A stretch of 64,000 nt of DNA from Neocallimastix lanati (nom. inval.) (GCA_016946835.1 JACVTC010000059.1:324501-388500), one strand, 5' to 3'. Counted from the stretch's first letter, positions 1 to 10,599 are shown. Program-made: numbers and translations. The notes: generated by a model not told the origin, from the letters alone.

Positions 1-1079
1 TTCCCTTTATGAGATCCCCTCCTCATCTTAGAAATTTTGCAATCTATGCATGGAGGAGCTTTTATATTATGTAGATCTAGGTATTTAGGTAAATTACTTT
101 GATAAAAATGGCCTAATCTTCTATGCCATATTTCAATACTTTTGTCATTTAATTTACCTATATGCAATATATCATTTCCTATTATTTTATTACTGTTTAA
201 ATGTTGTGTTTTGATAGGAAATTGATTATATTTAGATGATAGGAATGTACCTAGATTAGTTTTATTCTTATCCCACAATTTTAGTCTAGCTTTTTCTCCA
301 TCAGAAGAATCAATTAAAGAAATAAAACCTGATTTTGCAAGTTCTATACCACTAATAAGATTTTTGTGAACATTTTTGGAAAATAAAACTTTTTCAAGTT
401 TAATATATTGTTTATTTATGAAACATTCATAAGTTCCATATCCTTCAAATTGGCAAATTGAACCGTTTGCACAACACAACTTAACGGATTCATATTTAAA
501 GTTCACAAGTAAAGATTTATCATTCGTTACATGTTCACCGGCACCTGTATCATAAAACCATGTAACATCATCTGTTATTAAGTTACTATGATTAATAAAA
601 TCAATGGATTTATCGTATATGTTATCAAAATCATGAGTATGTTTGTTATTATTTGGAATAACCTCCAATAAATTTATATATTTATTATTTTGCTTTCTCT
701 GATACATTAATGCTCTAGCATCCTCAAAATCAAAGTTTTCATCGTAATTGCTTGCATTATCAGAGTAATCTTCATTTTTGGTGTATTTTGGAGTACTATT
801 ATTTCTATAATCATTATAGTTTCTTGAGTTTACCAAGTAATTTAATGATTTCTTCTCTTGTTGTTGATTTTGCCTCCCTTTATTCTTATTATTATGATTT
901 TTAATATTATTTTCTTTGTTTTTAAGATTGAAATGACATTCTTTTGTGGAATGTCCATTCATATCACATATATGACAATAACTTTTATTATCTTTCTTAT
1001 ATTTATGTTTATTTTTCTTATTGTTAATTGAACTTGAAGGTTTTTTGTTTAATTTTGTAGTTCTTTTCCTCTTGCTAAG
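1..1079 (-). CDS. Copia-A pol part: CCHC knuckle, protease, start of integrase (partial)
   Basis: This is the continuation of the Copia-A polyprotein beyond the gypsy insertion. In order it shows a CCHC zinc knuckle (CHICDMNGHSTKEC, about 925-970), an aspartic protease active site (WFYDTGAGEH, about 533-560) and the GAG-pre-integrase HHCC region (IWHRRLGHFY, about 108-150, followed by a CIDC pair). I see no stop codon down to base 1, so the frame runs off the window. The protease would mature the polyprotein inside particles; the HHCC region binds zinc in integrase. The piece has lost its own start codon because of the gypsy insertion. Confidence 0.85.
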
Positions 1080-1847
1080 TGTAAAGAGTTCTATCAGAAA
1101 CAGATTACAAATAACAAATTTTAACACAAAAATAAAAAAACACGTAATAAAAATTCGTTTTTTTAAATAAAATAATCTTTATTAATTAAAAAAATTAAAT
1201 CTCTTTTTTGTTATTAACTATCATATAGTCAATAACTAATACATCGATTTAATTATAGAAATTTACATGTATTTATATTTTTTCATTATTACATTATAAT
1301 ATATTATTTCTATCTAATTTACATATATTACTATTTATTTATAAACAAAATATTTATTAATAATTTTATTAAATAATAATTAACTAAACTAAACAATAAT
1401 TAATTTAATAAACTTTCAACTTATTTACAATAATAATTAAATTCAATAACAACTCATTTATTATATATTTATTATATAAATATTATTAATACTAATGTTT
1501 ATATATTTACAATTCAAAACTATTTTTGTAAACTATTTAAACTAATTTTAACTATTTAAAACTATTCCGAAATTAATTTTAAAGTATTTTAAACTAACTA
1601 AACTAAATTAACTAAGTTAAATAGAATAACTATTTTAAATAAACTAAACTAAATTAACTAACTTAAATAAATTATTTAGATTTAAGTTATTATCCAAAAT
1701 TATTTAAATAATAATTTTTCCTTTATGAAAAGTTTACATAAATTTATAATTAATTTTCATATACGTAAATCATAAATTTATGTAATTTTATTACATTAAT
1801 TAATTATGTAATAATTAATTTATTAAAGATTTTATTAAATCTTTACA
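1080..1847 (-). repeat. 3' LTR of the gypsy element
   Basis: This 768-bp direct repeat of 7583-8350 is identical by eye. It is flanked outside by the CTAAG target duplication (1075-1079) and inside by the polypurine tract. Confidence 0.95.
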
Positions 1848-1859
1848 TTCTCGCCCTTT
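1848..1859 (-). promoter_or_regulatory. Gypsy polypurine tract
   Basis: On the coding strand the tract AAAGGGCGAGAA stands directly before the 3' LTR and overlaps the gag-pol stop codon. It has one C in an otherwise purine run, and is the expected primer site for plus-strand DNA synthesis. Confidence 0.8.
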
Positions 1860-4800
1860 AAGTTGAGCTCCTGCGAACTATAGAGTTCAATCTCCGGGAA
1901 GGAATGTCAATTATAAATGGTTGATATTTATGCCTAATGTATTCTTCATTAAAATCTTTATCACCATCATCAACCACATTATTTCGTTTATTCCTTTTAG
2001 ATTTACGAAAGTACTCTTGAATTAGCTGTCTATCGTAAATTTGATCTTCATCGATCCAAGAATCTTCAACAGAATCTAGGCCTTTCCAAGATATGAGGAA
2101 ACGATTTTTTCCTCTATATGTCCTCATATCAATAATTCTTTCAGGAATCTTATTTATGGTATCGGTAGTTAACTTAATATTCTTTCTTTTCCTATTATTT
2201 CTATTAGCAAATTCATTTTCATAAAATGGTTCCAGTAAAGATACATGGAAAACAGGGTGACAACGCATATTACTTGGTAATTTGAGTTCGTAGGCTAATG
2301 AACTAACTTTCTTCACAATTTCAAATGGACCAAGCATTTGGTCTGCTAATTTCCTTTTTACATTCTTAGTTGTATTTCCTTTGAGTAACCAAACTTTTTT
2401 ACCAACTTCAAAATCTGGCGAGGATGATCTTTTGAAATCGGCATACTTTTTATAAGTTTCTTTAGCTGACTCTAAATTTTCCTTTAAAAATTTAATATTT
2501 TCATTTATATCTTTCACTCTAACATCAGCTCTATGAGGACTATCTGAAGAAGGAATTTCTAAACTAAATTTTGGATTAAATCCATAGTTTGCAAAAAATG
2601 GTGATTGATTGATTGATTGTTGCAGAGTATTATTATAAGCAAATTCGGCAAAAGGCAACAAGTCAACCCAATTATTTTGTTTTTCATTTATGAAACAACG
2701 GAGATATTGTTCCAATATTCCGTTCACCCTCTCCGTTTGACCATCAGTCTGCGGATGGTTCGAAGTGGAGAATGACAACTTAATGTTTAATAATTCGCAA
2801 AGACGATTCCAAAAATCAGAAGTAAATTGCGTACCTCTATCCGAAACAATGGAATCAGGAAAGCCATGTAACCTAAAGATATGGTTAATAAAAGAATCGG
2901 CAGCAATTGAAGCAGTAGGAAGACAACGCAAAGGAATAAAATGTGCCATTTTAGTCAATCTATCTACAACAGTCATGACAGTGGTCATATCTTTGGATTT
3001 CGGTAATTCAACAATAAAATCCATGGAGATGTCTGACCATGGTCTGTCGGGGGTAGACAAAGGAGATAAAAGACCGTAGGGTTTATGTCTTGGAACTTTA
3101 GCTTTGCAGCAAGTTTCACAGGACTTAACAAACTTTTTAACATCATTACGTAACTTAGGCCACCAAAAGTTACGATTAATCAAATCAAATGTTTTGCGTA
3201 CACCGAAATGACCAGCAGTAACAGAGTCATGGTGTATTTCAAGAACTCTTGTACGAAGATTCTGAGGGACATAAATTAAGTTATCAAAAAGTAAGAAACC
3301 TTCCTTATCAATTTTACACTTATCAATAAATTTAATAGGTGGATTAACATTACTATTATTTAAAATAAATGATTTAATTTTTATAAAAAGATCATCATTA
3401 TTTAAAGATTTCAAAATAGAATTAATTAAGGACTCGTCACATGAGTTACGATTAATAACACAACAAGAAACATCACGAGAACAATCAAATAAATGATCAC
3501 TTCTTCTTGACAAAATATCTGGTTTACCAGATTTTTTACCAGAACGATACACAAGAATAAAATCGAAACGAGAAAGAAATTCATACCAACGAATTTGTCG
3601 TTGAGAAAGTAGCTCAGGCTTCCTAGGAAAAGTAAGGTTTTTATGATCGGTATAAATAGTAAATGGATGGCGAGCACCTTCAAGGTAATGACGCCATTCT
3701 TCCAAAGCAACTTTAATTGCAAGAAGCTCTTTATCATAAATGGGGTAATTTAGTTGAGATTTGGTTAGACTGGTAGAAATAAAAGCAATTGGGTGTAACT
3801 GACCATCAAATTCTTGGGAAAGTATAGCTCCAACAGCGAAATTAGAAGCATCAGTTTCCACAATGAAAGGTTTGTTACTATCAGGATTTCTTAAAATTGG
3901 AGCAGAAGTAAAAAGTTCTTTTAATTTATCAAAGGATTTTTGTTGATCAGAACCCCAGAGAAATGGAACATTTTTCCTGGTAAGTTTATGTAAGGGCCGC
4001 GCAATCTTAGCAAAATCCTTGATAAAAATTCTATAATAATTACATAATCCAATAAATGATTGTATTTCCTTTACATTAGAAGGAACAGGCCAATCTAGGA
4101 TAGCTTTAACCTTTTCAGGATCAACTTTCAAACCATCTTTTGATAAAATGTAACCAAGGAAAGAGGTTTCAGTAACATCGAATTCACATTTCTCTAATTT
4201 AATGTACAAGTCATTTTCTAATAATTTTTTAAGCACCTTTTTAACGTGTTCATGATGTTCCTCTAAACTATTCGAATAAATTAATATATCATCAATGTAA
4301 GAAATAACAAAATCATCTAAGTAATCGCTAAGAACATCATTTATAAAATGCTGGAAGGTGGCTGGAGCATTTTTTAAGCCAAAAGGCATAACTAAATATT
4401 CAAAATGACCATATCTAGTACGAAATGCAGTCTTGTACTCATCACCTTCTTTAATTCTTACTAAATTGTAGGCAGACTTTAAGTCCAACTTGGTAAAATA
4501 TTTTGCACCTTTAACTCTATCTAATAATTCACTTATTAAAGGAAGAGGATAAGAATTACGGATGGTCATTTCATTCAATTTTCTATAATCAACACATAAT
4601 CTCAATGAACCATCTTTCTTTTTAACAAATAATACAGGTGCACCAGCGGGTGACTTGGATTTCCTAATGAATCCCTTTTCTAAATTTTCTTTTATATACT
4701 TTTTTAGTTCATCTCGTTCTGCCTCAGTTAAGGGATATATTGGACCATAAAATAAATTTGAATTATCCTTTAATCTTATTTCACAATCATATTCACGATG

Positions 4801-6741
4801 TGGAGGGAGTATGTTGCAATTTCTTTCATTGAATACTTCTGCGTAATTGTTATAAATAGGAGGTATTCCTATAATTTTTTGATTTAATTTATTCTCAAAA
4901 TTACTAATTTTTAAACAATTACAGATACAACACAAATTTTTCACAGAACACTTTTTAGAAATATACTTTTTATTTTCATCTTTATTAAAATTATCATTAT
5001 GATTACAATTTTTTGTTACATTATTACATAAAATATCAATTTTACAAATTTTATTTAATTCATCTAAATTAATATTATTACTATCACTAAATTCATAAAT
5101 TTCATCATCATTATCAAACATAAAACTATCATTTACATCACTATCATAATTAATTATACAAAAATTTTTTACATCATTAAGTTCTACTTTTTCACTACAA
5201 GTTTTAATACGAGTACGACGACCTCTAATCGTAATTTCTTCATCAGAATCCATATCGGAATCAGATTCGAAGGAATACTTACGCTTAGGATTATTTTTTT
5301 CCTTTGTTACGGAAAGTTCTTCATATGGTTCCTTTCCTTTAGTAGAAATTTTATTTAACTTCTTTTTATTCTTATTTTTTCTATTTCTTTTCCCTACATT
5401 ACAGTGTCGAGCACAGTATCCTGAACTGAAAGAGATTTTCTTTGAATCATGGTAGTTAATAGGGCAATGTTTTTCAATCCAAGGGAGTCCTAAAATGATA
5501 TCTACATCGGGGATACGAAGGGCGTATAATTGAATAACTTCCAAGTGATTCTTAAAACGGAGGATACATTTTTCTGTCATTTTCTTAACAGTAGATAAAC
5601 CATAACCAAGACCAGCAACTTTAAAGGAATTATCAGCATTGATCAAATTGATTTTATTAACCCTAGCAAATTCAGGATGCATGCAGTTAATGTCAGAACC
5701 TGAGTCAATAAGAACCTTCACTTTAGTTTCTTCGGAATTGTTGGTTTTAATGTAGAAATCAAGGATATTTGTTTTACCTTTAAAGAACATATTTTCTTTT
5801 TCAACAATATCAAGAATTCTGTAAACATTTTCATTTTCACAAATCTTTTTAATTCGTCTGACAGAAGAAGTCGGCGCAGAGGAAGAAGTTGAAGCTGCTT
5901 CTGTATCAGATGCTCTATTGATGAGTTTTATATTTTTTGGTCTTTTCTTGTTAGGGCAATTGAACTGTAAATGCCCAGCCTTACCACAAACGAAGCATAA
6001 GCCCTTTCTTTTTCGTTCTTCCCTAAAAGGGTTATTTTGCTCATTGTAATTTTTTCTGTGAGAGGGAAAGTATCTAGTAGCAGTTTGACCCTTTTTAATT
6101 CGGTAAAGATCGACATCCATGGGGTCATTTTGGTTGTAGTTCCGTCTGTCCTGATGAGTAAGATAATATTCTCTAAGATCGTTTCTTTTTGTTAGATTTT
6201 CAATCGTTACGGCCTCTCTAAATAAGTTTTCCAAATTGTCTGGGTTTGGATTAACAATAGCAAGTTTTTCTCTCATCTTATAATGGAGACCTTTTATGAA
6301 CATGTATATCTTGGCCGGTTCATTAAAGTCGGAGTATTGACTTATTTTTTGGAACTCGGAGATATACTCTACAACATGTCCATATTTAAATTGGCGTATG
6401 TTACACAATTTTCCGTTAGCAATAACAGCTTCTACATCAGGGTCTCCGAAATTTCTACGAAGTTCAGCAATAAAATTTCCATAATTTCCTAAGACAGGAT
6501 TGTTATTCCTTCTAAGGCATGAAGCCCAATTTAAAGCTTTTCCTGTTAAATAGGAGATTACAAACATTACTCTTCTCCTATCATCGGGGAATCTATGAGG
6601 ATTCACCTCAATTGCCAATTCCACTCGAGTTAAAAAACCATCAAGATCCTTTGTAGATCCAGAAAATAACGGTGGATCGTTAATAATTTTCAGTTGAGTA
6701 GCAGGATGAATCGGTAGTTGGTTTGGTTGTTGACCCTCCAT
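1858..6741 (-). CDS. Gypsy gag-pol polyprotein with chromodomain (1627 aa)
   Basis: This single-frame polyprotein starts at the ATG at 6739-6741. It runs: gag capsid region (about residues 1-220), a CCHC knuckle (CFVCGKAGHLQFNC, about 248-262), an aspartic protease (LIDSGSD, about 345), a long Asn/Lys/Asp-rich spacer, reverse transcriptase with YIDD at 815-818, RNase H, integrase with an HHCC zinc domain from about 1170 and a DDE core (SMDF, SDRGTQF, then QTDGQTERVNG), and a chromodomain near 1535-1575 (FLISWKGLDSVEDSWIDEDQIY). Chromodomains in chromoviruses are thought to steer integration to marked chromatin. No frameshift separates gag and pol, so the gag excess must come another way. The stop codon TAA overlaps the polypurine tract. 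All catalytic residues I can check are present. Confidence 0.95.
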   Translation of the reverse strand: MEGQQPNQLPIHPATQLKIINDPPLFSGSTKDLDGFLTRVELAIEVNPHRFPDDRRRVMFVISYLTGKALNWASCLRRNNNPVLGNYGNFIAELRRNFGDPDVEAVIANGKLCNIRQFKYGHVVEYISEFQKISQYSDFNEPAKIYMFIKGLHYKMREKLAIVNPNPDNLENLFREAVTIENLTKRNDLREYYLTHQDRRNYNQNDPMDVDLYRIKKGQTATRYFPSHRKNYNEQNNPFREERKRKGLCFVCGKAGHLQFNCPNKKRPKNIKLINRASDTEAASTSSSAPTSSVRRIKKICENENVYRILDIVEKENMFFKGKTNILDFYIKTNNSEETKVKVLIDSGSDINCMHPEFARVNKINLINADNSFKVAGLGYGLSTVKKMTEKCILRFKNHLEVIQLYALRIPDVDIILGLPWIEKHCPINYHDSKKISFSSGYCARHCNVGKRNRKNKNKKKLNKISTKGKEPYEELSVTKEKNNPKRKYSFESDSDMDSDEEITIRGRRTRIKTCSEKVELNDVKNFCIINYDSDVNDSFMFDNDDEIYEFSDSNNINLDELNKICKIDILCNNVTKNCNHNDNFNKDENKKYISKKCSVKNLCCICNCLKISNFENKLNQKIIGIPPIYNNYAEVFNERNCNILPPHREYDCEIRLKDNSNLFYGPIYPLTEAERDELKKYIKENLEKGFIRKSKSPAGAPVLFVKKKDGSLRLCVDYRKLNEMTIRNSYPLPLISELLDRVKGAKYFTKLDLKSAYNLVRIKEGDEYKTAFRTRYGHFEYLVMPFGLKNAPATFQHFINDVLSDYLDDFVISYIDDILIYSNSLEEHHEHVKKVLKKLLENDLYIKLEKCEFDVTETSFLGYILSKDGLKVDPEKVKAILDWPVPSNVKEIQSFIGLCNYYRIFIKDFAKIARPLHKLTRKNVPFLWGSDQQKSFDKLKELFTSAPILRNPDSNKPFIVETDASNFAVGAILSQEFDGQLHPIAFISTSLTKSQLNYPIYDKELLAIKVALEEWRHYLEGARHPFTIYTDHKNLTFPRKPELLSQRQIRWYEFLSRFDFILVYRSGKKSGKPDILSRRSDHLFDCSRDVSCCVINRNSCDESLINSILKSLNNDDLFIKIKSFILNNSNVNPPIKFIDKCKIDKEGFLLFDNLIYVPQNLRTRVLEIHHDSVTAGHFGVRKTFDLINRNFWWPKLRNDVKKFVKSCETCCKAKVPRHKPYGLLSPLSTPDRPWSDISMDFIVELPKSKDMTTVMTVVDRLTKMAHFIPLRCLPTASIAADSFINHIFRLHGFPDSIVSDRGTQFTSDFWNRLCELLNIKLSFSTSNHPQTDGQTERVNGILEQYLRCFINEKQNNWVDLLPFAEFAYNNTLQQSINQSPFFANYGFNPKFSLEIPSSDSPHRADVRVKDINENIKFLKENLESAKETYKKYADFKRSSSPDFEVGKKVWLLKGNTTKNVKRKLADQMLGPFEIVKKVSSLAYELKLPSNMRCHPVFHVSLLEPFYENEFANRNNRKRKNIKLTTDTINKIPERIIDMRTYRGKNRFLISWKGLDSVEDSWIDEDQIYDRQLIQEYFRKSKRNKRNNVVDDGDKDFNEEYIRHKYQPFIIDIPSRRLNSIVRRSST

Positions 6742-7080
6742 GTTATCATCAAGATTAAGGTTTTGAAATATGCGATTTAGTTCTTCCAGATTGTTAATGT
6801 TAAAGTGACGTTAATAATTAAATTTTTTTTTTTTTTTTTTTTTTTTTTGATCTCTTATTATTAATTATACAAGTTATTAATATGTCTATATTTAATATCG
6901 TAAAGTCGTTCAGACTCTATCCACTTGAAAAGGTGTCGAACGAGTAAACGAAGAAAATATAGAATAATATAACTATTATTAATATTTCAACCTGAATAGC
7001 AACAATAATAAGAGTCCAAAATCAGTAAGGGTTAACAATGCTTAAGAGCAATAAAAATCTATGTTAAAAGTCAAAATTAT

Positions 7081-7535
7081 AGAGTCCTAAATCAGTAGAA
7101 AGTAGAGTCCTAAAGTAGAGTCCTAAATCAGTAGAAAGTAGAGTCCTAAAGTAGAGTCCTAAATCAGTAGAAAGTAGAGTCCTAAAGTAGAGTCCTAAAT
7201 CAGTAGAAAGTAGAGTCCTAAAGTAGAGTCCTAAATCAGTAGAAAGTAGAGTCCTAAAGTAGAGTCCTAAATCAGTAGAAAGTAGAGTCCTAAAGTAGAG
7301 TCCTAAATCAGTAGAAAGTAGAGTCCTAAAGTATAGTCCTAAATCAGTAGAAAGTAGAGTCCTAAAGTAGAGTCCTAAATCAGTAGAAAGTAGAGTCCTA
7401 AAGTAGAGTCCTAAATCAGTAGAAAGTAGAGTCCTAAAGTAGAGTCCTAAATCAGTAGAAAGTAGAGTCCTAAAGTAGAGTCCTAAATCAGTAGAAAGTA
7501 GAGTCCTAAAGTAGAGTCCTAAATCAGTAGAAAGT
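7081..7535 (-). repeat. 36-bp tandem repeat in the gypsy leader (about 12.6 copies)
   Basis: The unit is composite: a 23-bp part with AGAGTCCTAAATCAGTAGAA and a 13-bp part, AGAGTCCTAAAGT, both opening with AGAGTCCTAAA. Copies are almost perfect; one has TATAGTCC in place of TAGAGTCC near 7332. A diverged copy of the opening motif (GAGTCCAAAATCAGTA) lies just outside near 7012. The array is non-coding and lies between PBS and gag on the element transcript. Confidence 0.95.
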
Positions 7536-7571
7536 TTTATTATTTGTAACGTGTTTCTTTTTATTTAAAAG

Positions 7572-7582
7572 GTATTAGTTAT
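7572..7582 (-). promoter_or_regulatory. Gypsy primer-binding site, probably self-priming
   Basis: On the coding strand the 11 bases directly after the 5' LTR are ATAACTAATAC. They do not start with TGG and match no tRNA 3' end I recognise. They are the exact reverse complement of GTATTAGTTAT inside the LTR (7735-7745). In the Tf1/sushi lineage of gypsy elements the first 11 nt of the mRNA fold back onto the PBS and prime reverse transcription; length and position here fit that model. Confidence 0.7.
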
Positions 7583-8350
7583 TGTAAAGAGTTCTATCAG
7601 AAACAGATTACAAATAACAAATTTTAACACAAAAATAAAAAAACACGTAATAAAAATTCGTTTTTTTAAATAAAATAATCTTTATTAATTAAAAAAATTA
7701 AATCTCTTTTTTGTTATTAACTATCATATAGTCAATAACTAATACATCGATTTAATTATAGAAATTTACATGTATTTATATTTTTTCATTATTACATTAT
7801 AATATATTATTTCTATCTAATTTACATATATTACTATTTATTTATAAACAAAATATTTATTAATAATTTTATTAAATAATAATTAACTAAACTAAACAAT
7901 AATTAATTTAATAAACTTTCAACTTATTTACAATAATAATTAAATTCAATAACAACTCATTTATTATATATTTATTATATAAATATTATTAATACTAATG
8001 TTTATATATTTACAATTCAAAACTATTTTTGTAAACTATTTAAACTAATTTTAACTATTTAAAACTATTCCGAAATTAATTTTAAAGTATTTTAAACTAA
8101 CTAAACTAAATTAACTAAGTTAAATAGAATAACTATTTTAAATAAACTAAACTAAATTAACTAACTTAAATAAATTATTTAGATTTAAGTTATTATCCAA
8201 AATTATTTAAATAATAATTTTTCCTTTATGAAAAGTTTACATAAATTTATAATTAATTTTCATATACGTAAATCATAAATTTATGTAATTTTATTACATT
8301 AATTAATTATGTAATAATTAATTTATTAAAGATTTTATTAAATCTTTACA
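7583..8350 (-). repeat. 5' LTR of the gypsy element
   Basis: This 768-bp LTR is flanked outside by CTAAG (8351-8355). It holds the presumed promoter: TATAAATA on the coding strand at 7780-7773, and 35 nt downstream the segment GTATTAGTTAT (7745-7735), which is complementary to the PBS. Confidence 0.95.
7735..7780 (-). promoter_or_regulatory. Gypsy LTR core promoter and predicted transcript start
   Basis: On the coding strand TATAAATA (7780-7773) is followed 35 nt after its first base by GTATTAGTTAT, starting at 7745. If self-priming operates, the transcript must begin at or very near 7745, a normal TATA-to-start distance. R plus U5 would then be about 163 nt. The same pair occurs in the 3' LTR. 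Confidence 0.55.
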
Positions 8351-9159
8351 CTAAGGTAATCAAGGTCCATAGGATCATCATCTTCATCTTTTTCTTTAAT
8401 GTCATCCCAGTTTTCAACATATGACCTTGCTGAGATAATTCTTTTGAGAGTATCTAAGTACTCATCTGCATCACTGTTCAAGTCGAATTGAACAATATTT
8501 TTATAGTCATCAGTAAGAATGTTATATAGGTATTTTAATTTTTCCTTGTTTGTAATACCTAAATCAACTTCTTCCATTTCTACGAAAATTTCTTTCGCTT
8601 GGTCCAACATTTTGATTACTTCATTTTTGTTCTTTGGCTTTAAACTTTTGAGTATTTTAAGCCAGTACTCCATATCAGCGTTGTTGTTACCGTATTTTCC
8701 CTTGAGTTTTTCCATAATACGATAACTGTTAGTTAGACGACTTATCTCTTTAACGATTTTTTCGTCAATATTTTTTAAAATCAATAACATCAATTCGGCA
8801 TCCATTTTTATAGCCTCTTTGATAATCAATCTTTTTGTTCTATTATCCAATAATGGTTCTAGAGCATTATTGTTTACATTCTCTGGTGCGTCATTGTTTT
8901 CTCTAACAGGACGAGGTTCTTGACCAGGAATTGGGAGGTTTAAATTGTTAAGAATGTCCGTAATGACCCTGTTGGTTGGTTCATTACCGTTTGGGGCGTA
9001 AACAAAGAATTCATTATTTAGATGACTGATAATATCATCTTCTAAAAAGTCTTCAATACCTTGAGTTTTGGCAGCGGTTACAATAAAAAGTTTCCATTCG
9101 TTGAAGTTAGACTTTCCACGAAGGCATTGGTCTTTAGCTAAAGTAGTTTCTTGAGGCAT
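8351..9159 (-). CDS. Copia-A gag, N-terminal part (interrupted)
   Basis: This is the first roughly 270 codons of the Copia-A gag-pol polyprotein. It starts at the ATG at 9157-9159, with a LAKDQCLRGKSNFNEW block that closely matches the gag start of Copia-C (LAKDQRLHGKSNFNEW). The segment holds the capsid-like UBN2-type gag domain of copia elements and ends near a PMDLDYL motif, which both sister elements have shortly before their CCHC knuckle. Reading past 8351 enters the gypsy LTR and hits a stop at once, so any protein made now would be a truncated gag. Gag forms the virus-like particle around element RNA in the cytoplasm. The family call is firm. Confidence 0.85.
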
Positions 9160-9204
9160 GTCGTATTTTTTAAAAAAAACTTTTAATATTAGAATAGAAT
9201 CGAA

Positions 9205-9218
9205 TGAGACTCTTAATC
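9205..9218 (-). promoter_or_regulatory. Copia-A primer-binding site (tRNA-Lys half-primer type)
   Basis: On the coding strand GATTAAGAGTCTCA follows the LTR immediately. The same 14 bases stand at the same place in Copia-B and Copia-C. They are the complement of TGAGACTCTTAATC, which looks like the anticodon arm of a eukaryotic tRNA-Lys(CUU) (stem TGAGA, loop CTCTTAA), not a tRNA 3' end. Confidence 0.7.
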
Positions 9219-9521
9219 TGATATATGTTGTTTATTTATTTAATATAATAATACGAAAGTATTATGGTTAACAAAGAGAGAAGTGGATAGTACATTCATG
9301 ATGTTTATATAGAACTATATCACATGAATACATTTGTTACGTAAATACATGTTACACAAAATAATTAAAATGATTGTTGACATAGTTTATACAATATAAA
9401 ATAAACGTATTAACTAATTTACATAAAACATTAACACAAGTACGCTTTAATAAATTACATAATAAATAAATATATAAAATAATATAAATAAATATATAGT
9501 ATAATTATTAAGTAGTTATCA
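9219..9521 (-). repeat. 5' LTR of Copia-A (303 bp)
   Basis: The LTR starts TGATA and ends TATCA, a 5-bp terminal inverted repeat of TG...CA type. On the coding strand its inner end is followed directly by the PBS GATTAAGAGTCTCA. Its outer end abuts an ATT repeat from 9522. The partner LTR is outside the window, so the boundary rests on the inverted repeat and the PBS. Confidence 0.75.
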
Positions 9522-9563
<42 letters not shown>

Positions 9564-9872
9564 TTAGTTATAACATTTAAAAAAAAAATAAAAATAAATT
9601 ATCCATTTTATATATATATAGAAGTAATAGAGGTATTTAATGATTTATAAAGGTACAAAGTTTTACAATAATTTCAAATTATAATATATATATTATATAT
9701 GTATATAGAATATTTAGTACGTTAATGGGAGAAAATTAATAATAATTTTTTTTTTTTATTTATCCATCATGAAACTTATTCATTCTGAATAAAACAAAAT
9801 ATATATCTTTTCTAATATTATAATTGTAATAAATTTATTTATTTATTATTATTATATTTATTATTTTATCTA

Positions 9873-9958
<86 letters not shown>

Positions 9959-10407
9959 TTCGATTATTTATAATAATAACAAAAATAATGAATTTAAAAT
10001 ATACATATATATTATAATTATAATATACTAAATATTGTATATCTAAAAAAAAAAATTACTTAAATATTAAATAAATTGAATAAAAAAAAAAAAAAAAAAA
10101 AAATTAAAGATTATTGATAATTTTCTATTTCATTATTATTTCTAATATTTAATATATATATTATTTATGTAGTTAAATTTTAACAATTATTTATTATTAA
10201 TTTTAATAAAGTTTTATTATTATTATAATTATATATCAATTTTTTATATTACTATCTCCATTATATTAATTTTATTGTAACCATTATTATTTTTTATATT
10301 ATTTTGAAAATAATAAAAATATATATTAAAGAATTCTTAGTTAAATTATTTTTTAAATTATTTTTTTTTAAAAAAAATATTATAAAAATAATAATAATGA
10401 TAATAAT

Positions 10408-10444
<37 letters not shown>

Positions 10445-10599
10445 AAATGAAATATAAATATGAGTAAAAAGACATTCTATTATTTTTTTTTTTTAATTTA
10501 TAAATTTATATATATTTAATTATATATATTAAATTACAAAAAAAAAAAAAATAAAAAATGAATAATATAAAATAAAAATAAAAATAATTATAATAATAT
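9522..10599. other. Low-complexity intergenic DNA with ATT repeats
   Basis: ATT repeats occur at 9522-9563 and about 9882-9957, with A and T homopolymer runs (about 10083-10103 and 10411-10437). I see no coding signal. The stretch from about 10400 would contain the 3' end of the LRR gene transcript. Confidence 0.7.

Larger units (their letters stand above)
1080..8350 (-). mobile_element. Intact Ty3/gypsy chromovirus-type LTR retrotransposon
   Basis: This is a complete 7,271-bp element with 768-bp LTRs that are identical by eye (1080-1847, 7583-8350), TG...CA ends, a CTAAG target duplication, one uninterrupted gag-pol ORF with a C-terminal chromodomain, a polypurine tract and a self-complementary PBS. 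The leader between PBS and ORF holds a 36-bp tandem repeat (7081-7535) and an A-tract on the coding strand (6823-6849). LTR identity and the open frame show recent insertion, and the element may be competent. It lies inside the gag-pol gene of Copia-A on the same strand, so it is younger than Copia-A. Confidence 0.95.
1..9521 (-). mobile_element. Ty1/copia retrotransposon Copia-A, split by a gypsy element and cut by the window edge
   Basis: Read on the minus strand, this element begins with an LTR (9219-9521), a PBS (9205-9218) and a gag start codon at 9159. Its gag-pol frame runs to 8351, is broken by the gypsy element at 1080-8350, and resumes at 1079 down to the window start without a stop codon. 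The five bases CTAAG are present on both sides of the gypsy insert (1075-1079 and 8351-8355), as expected of a target duplication. Taking one copy away, the two halves are in the same reading frame, so Copia-A looked intact when it was hit. RT, RNase H and the 3' LTR lie outside the window. The 5' LTR abuts an ATT repeat (AAT on the coding strand). Confidence 0.9.

Noticed and set aside
7081-7535. Regular 36-bp repeats resembling a CRISPR array
   Set aside because: Units are contiguous without unique spacers and lie in the leader of an intact eukaryotic retrotransposon.
8338-8350. Gag of Copia-A ending at 8338 as a natural stop
   Set aside because: The last codons come from the gypsy LTR; the true frame continues at 1079 after the insertion.
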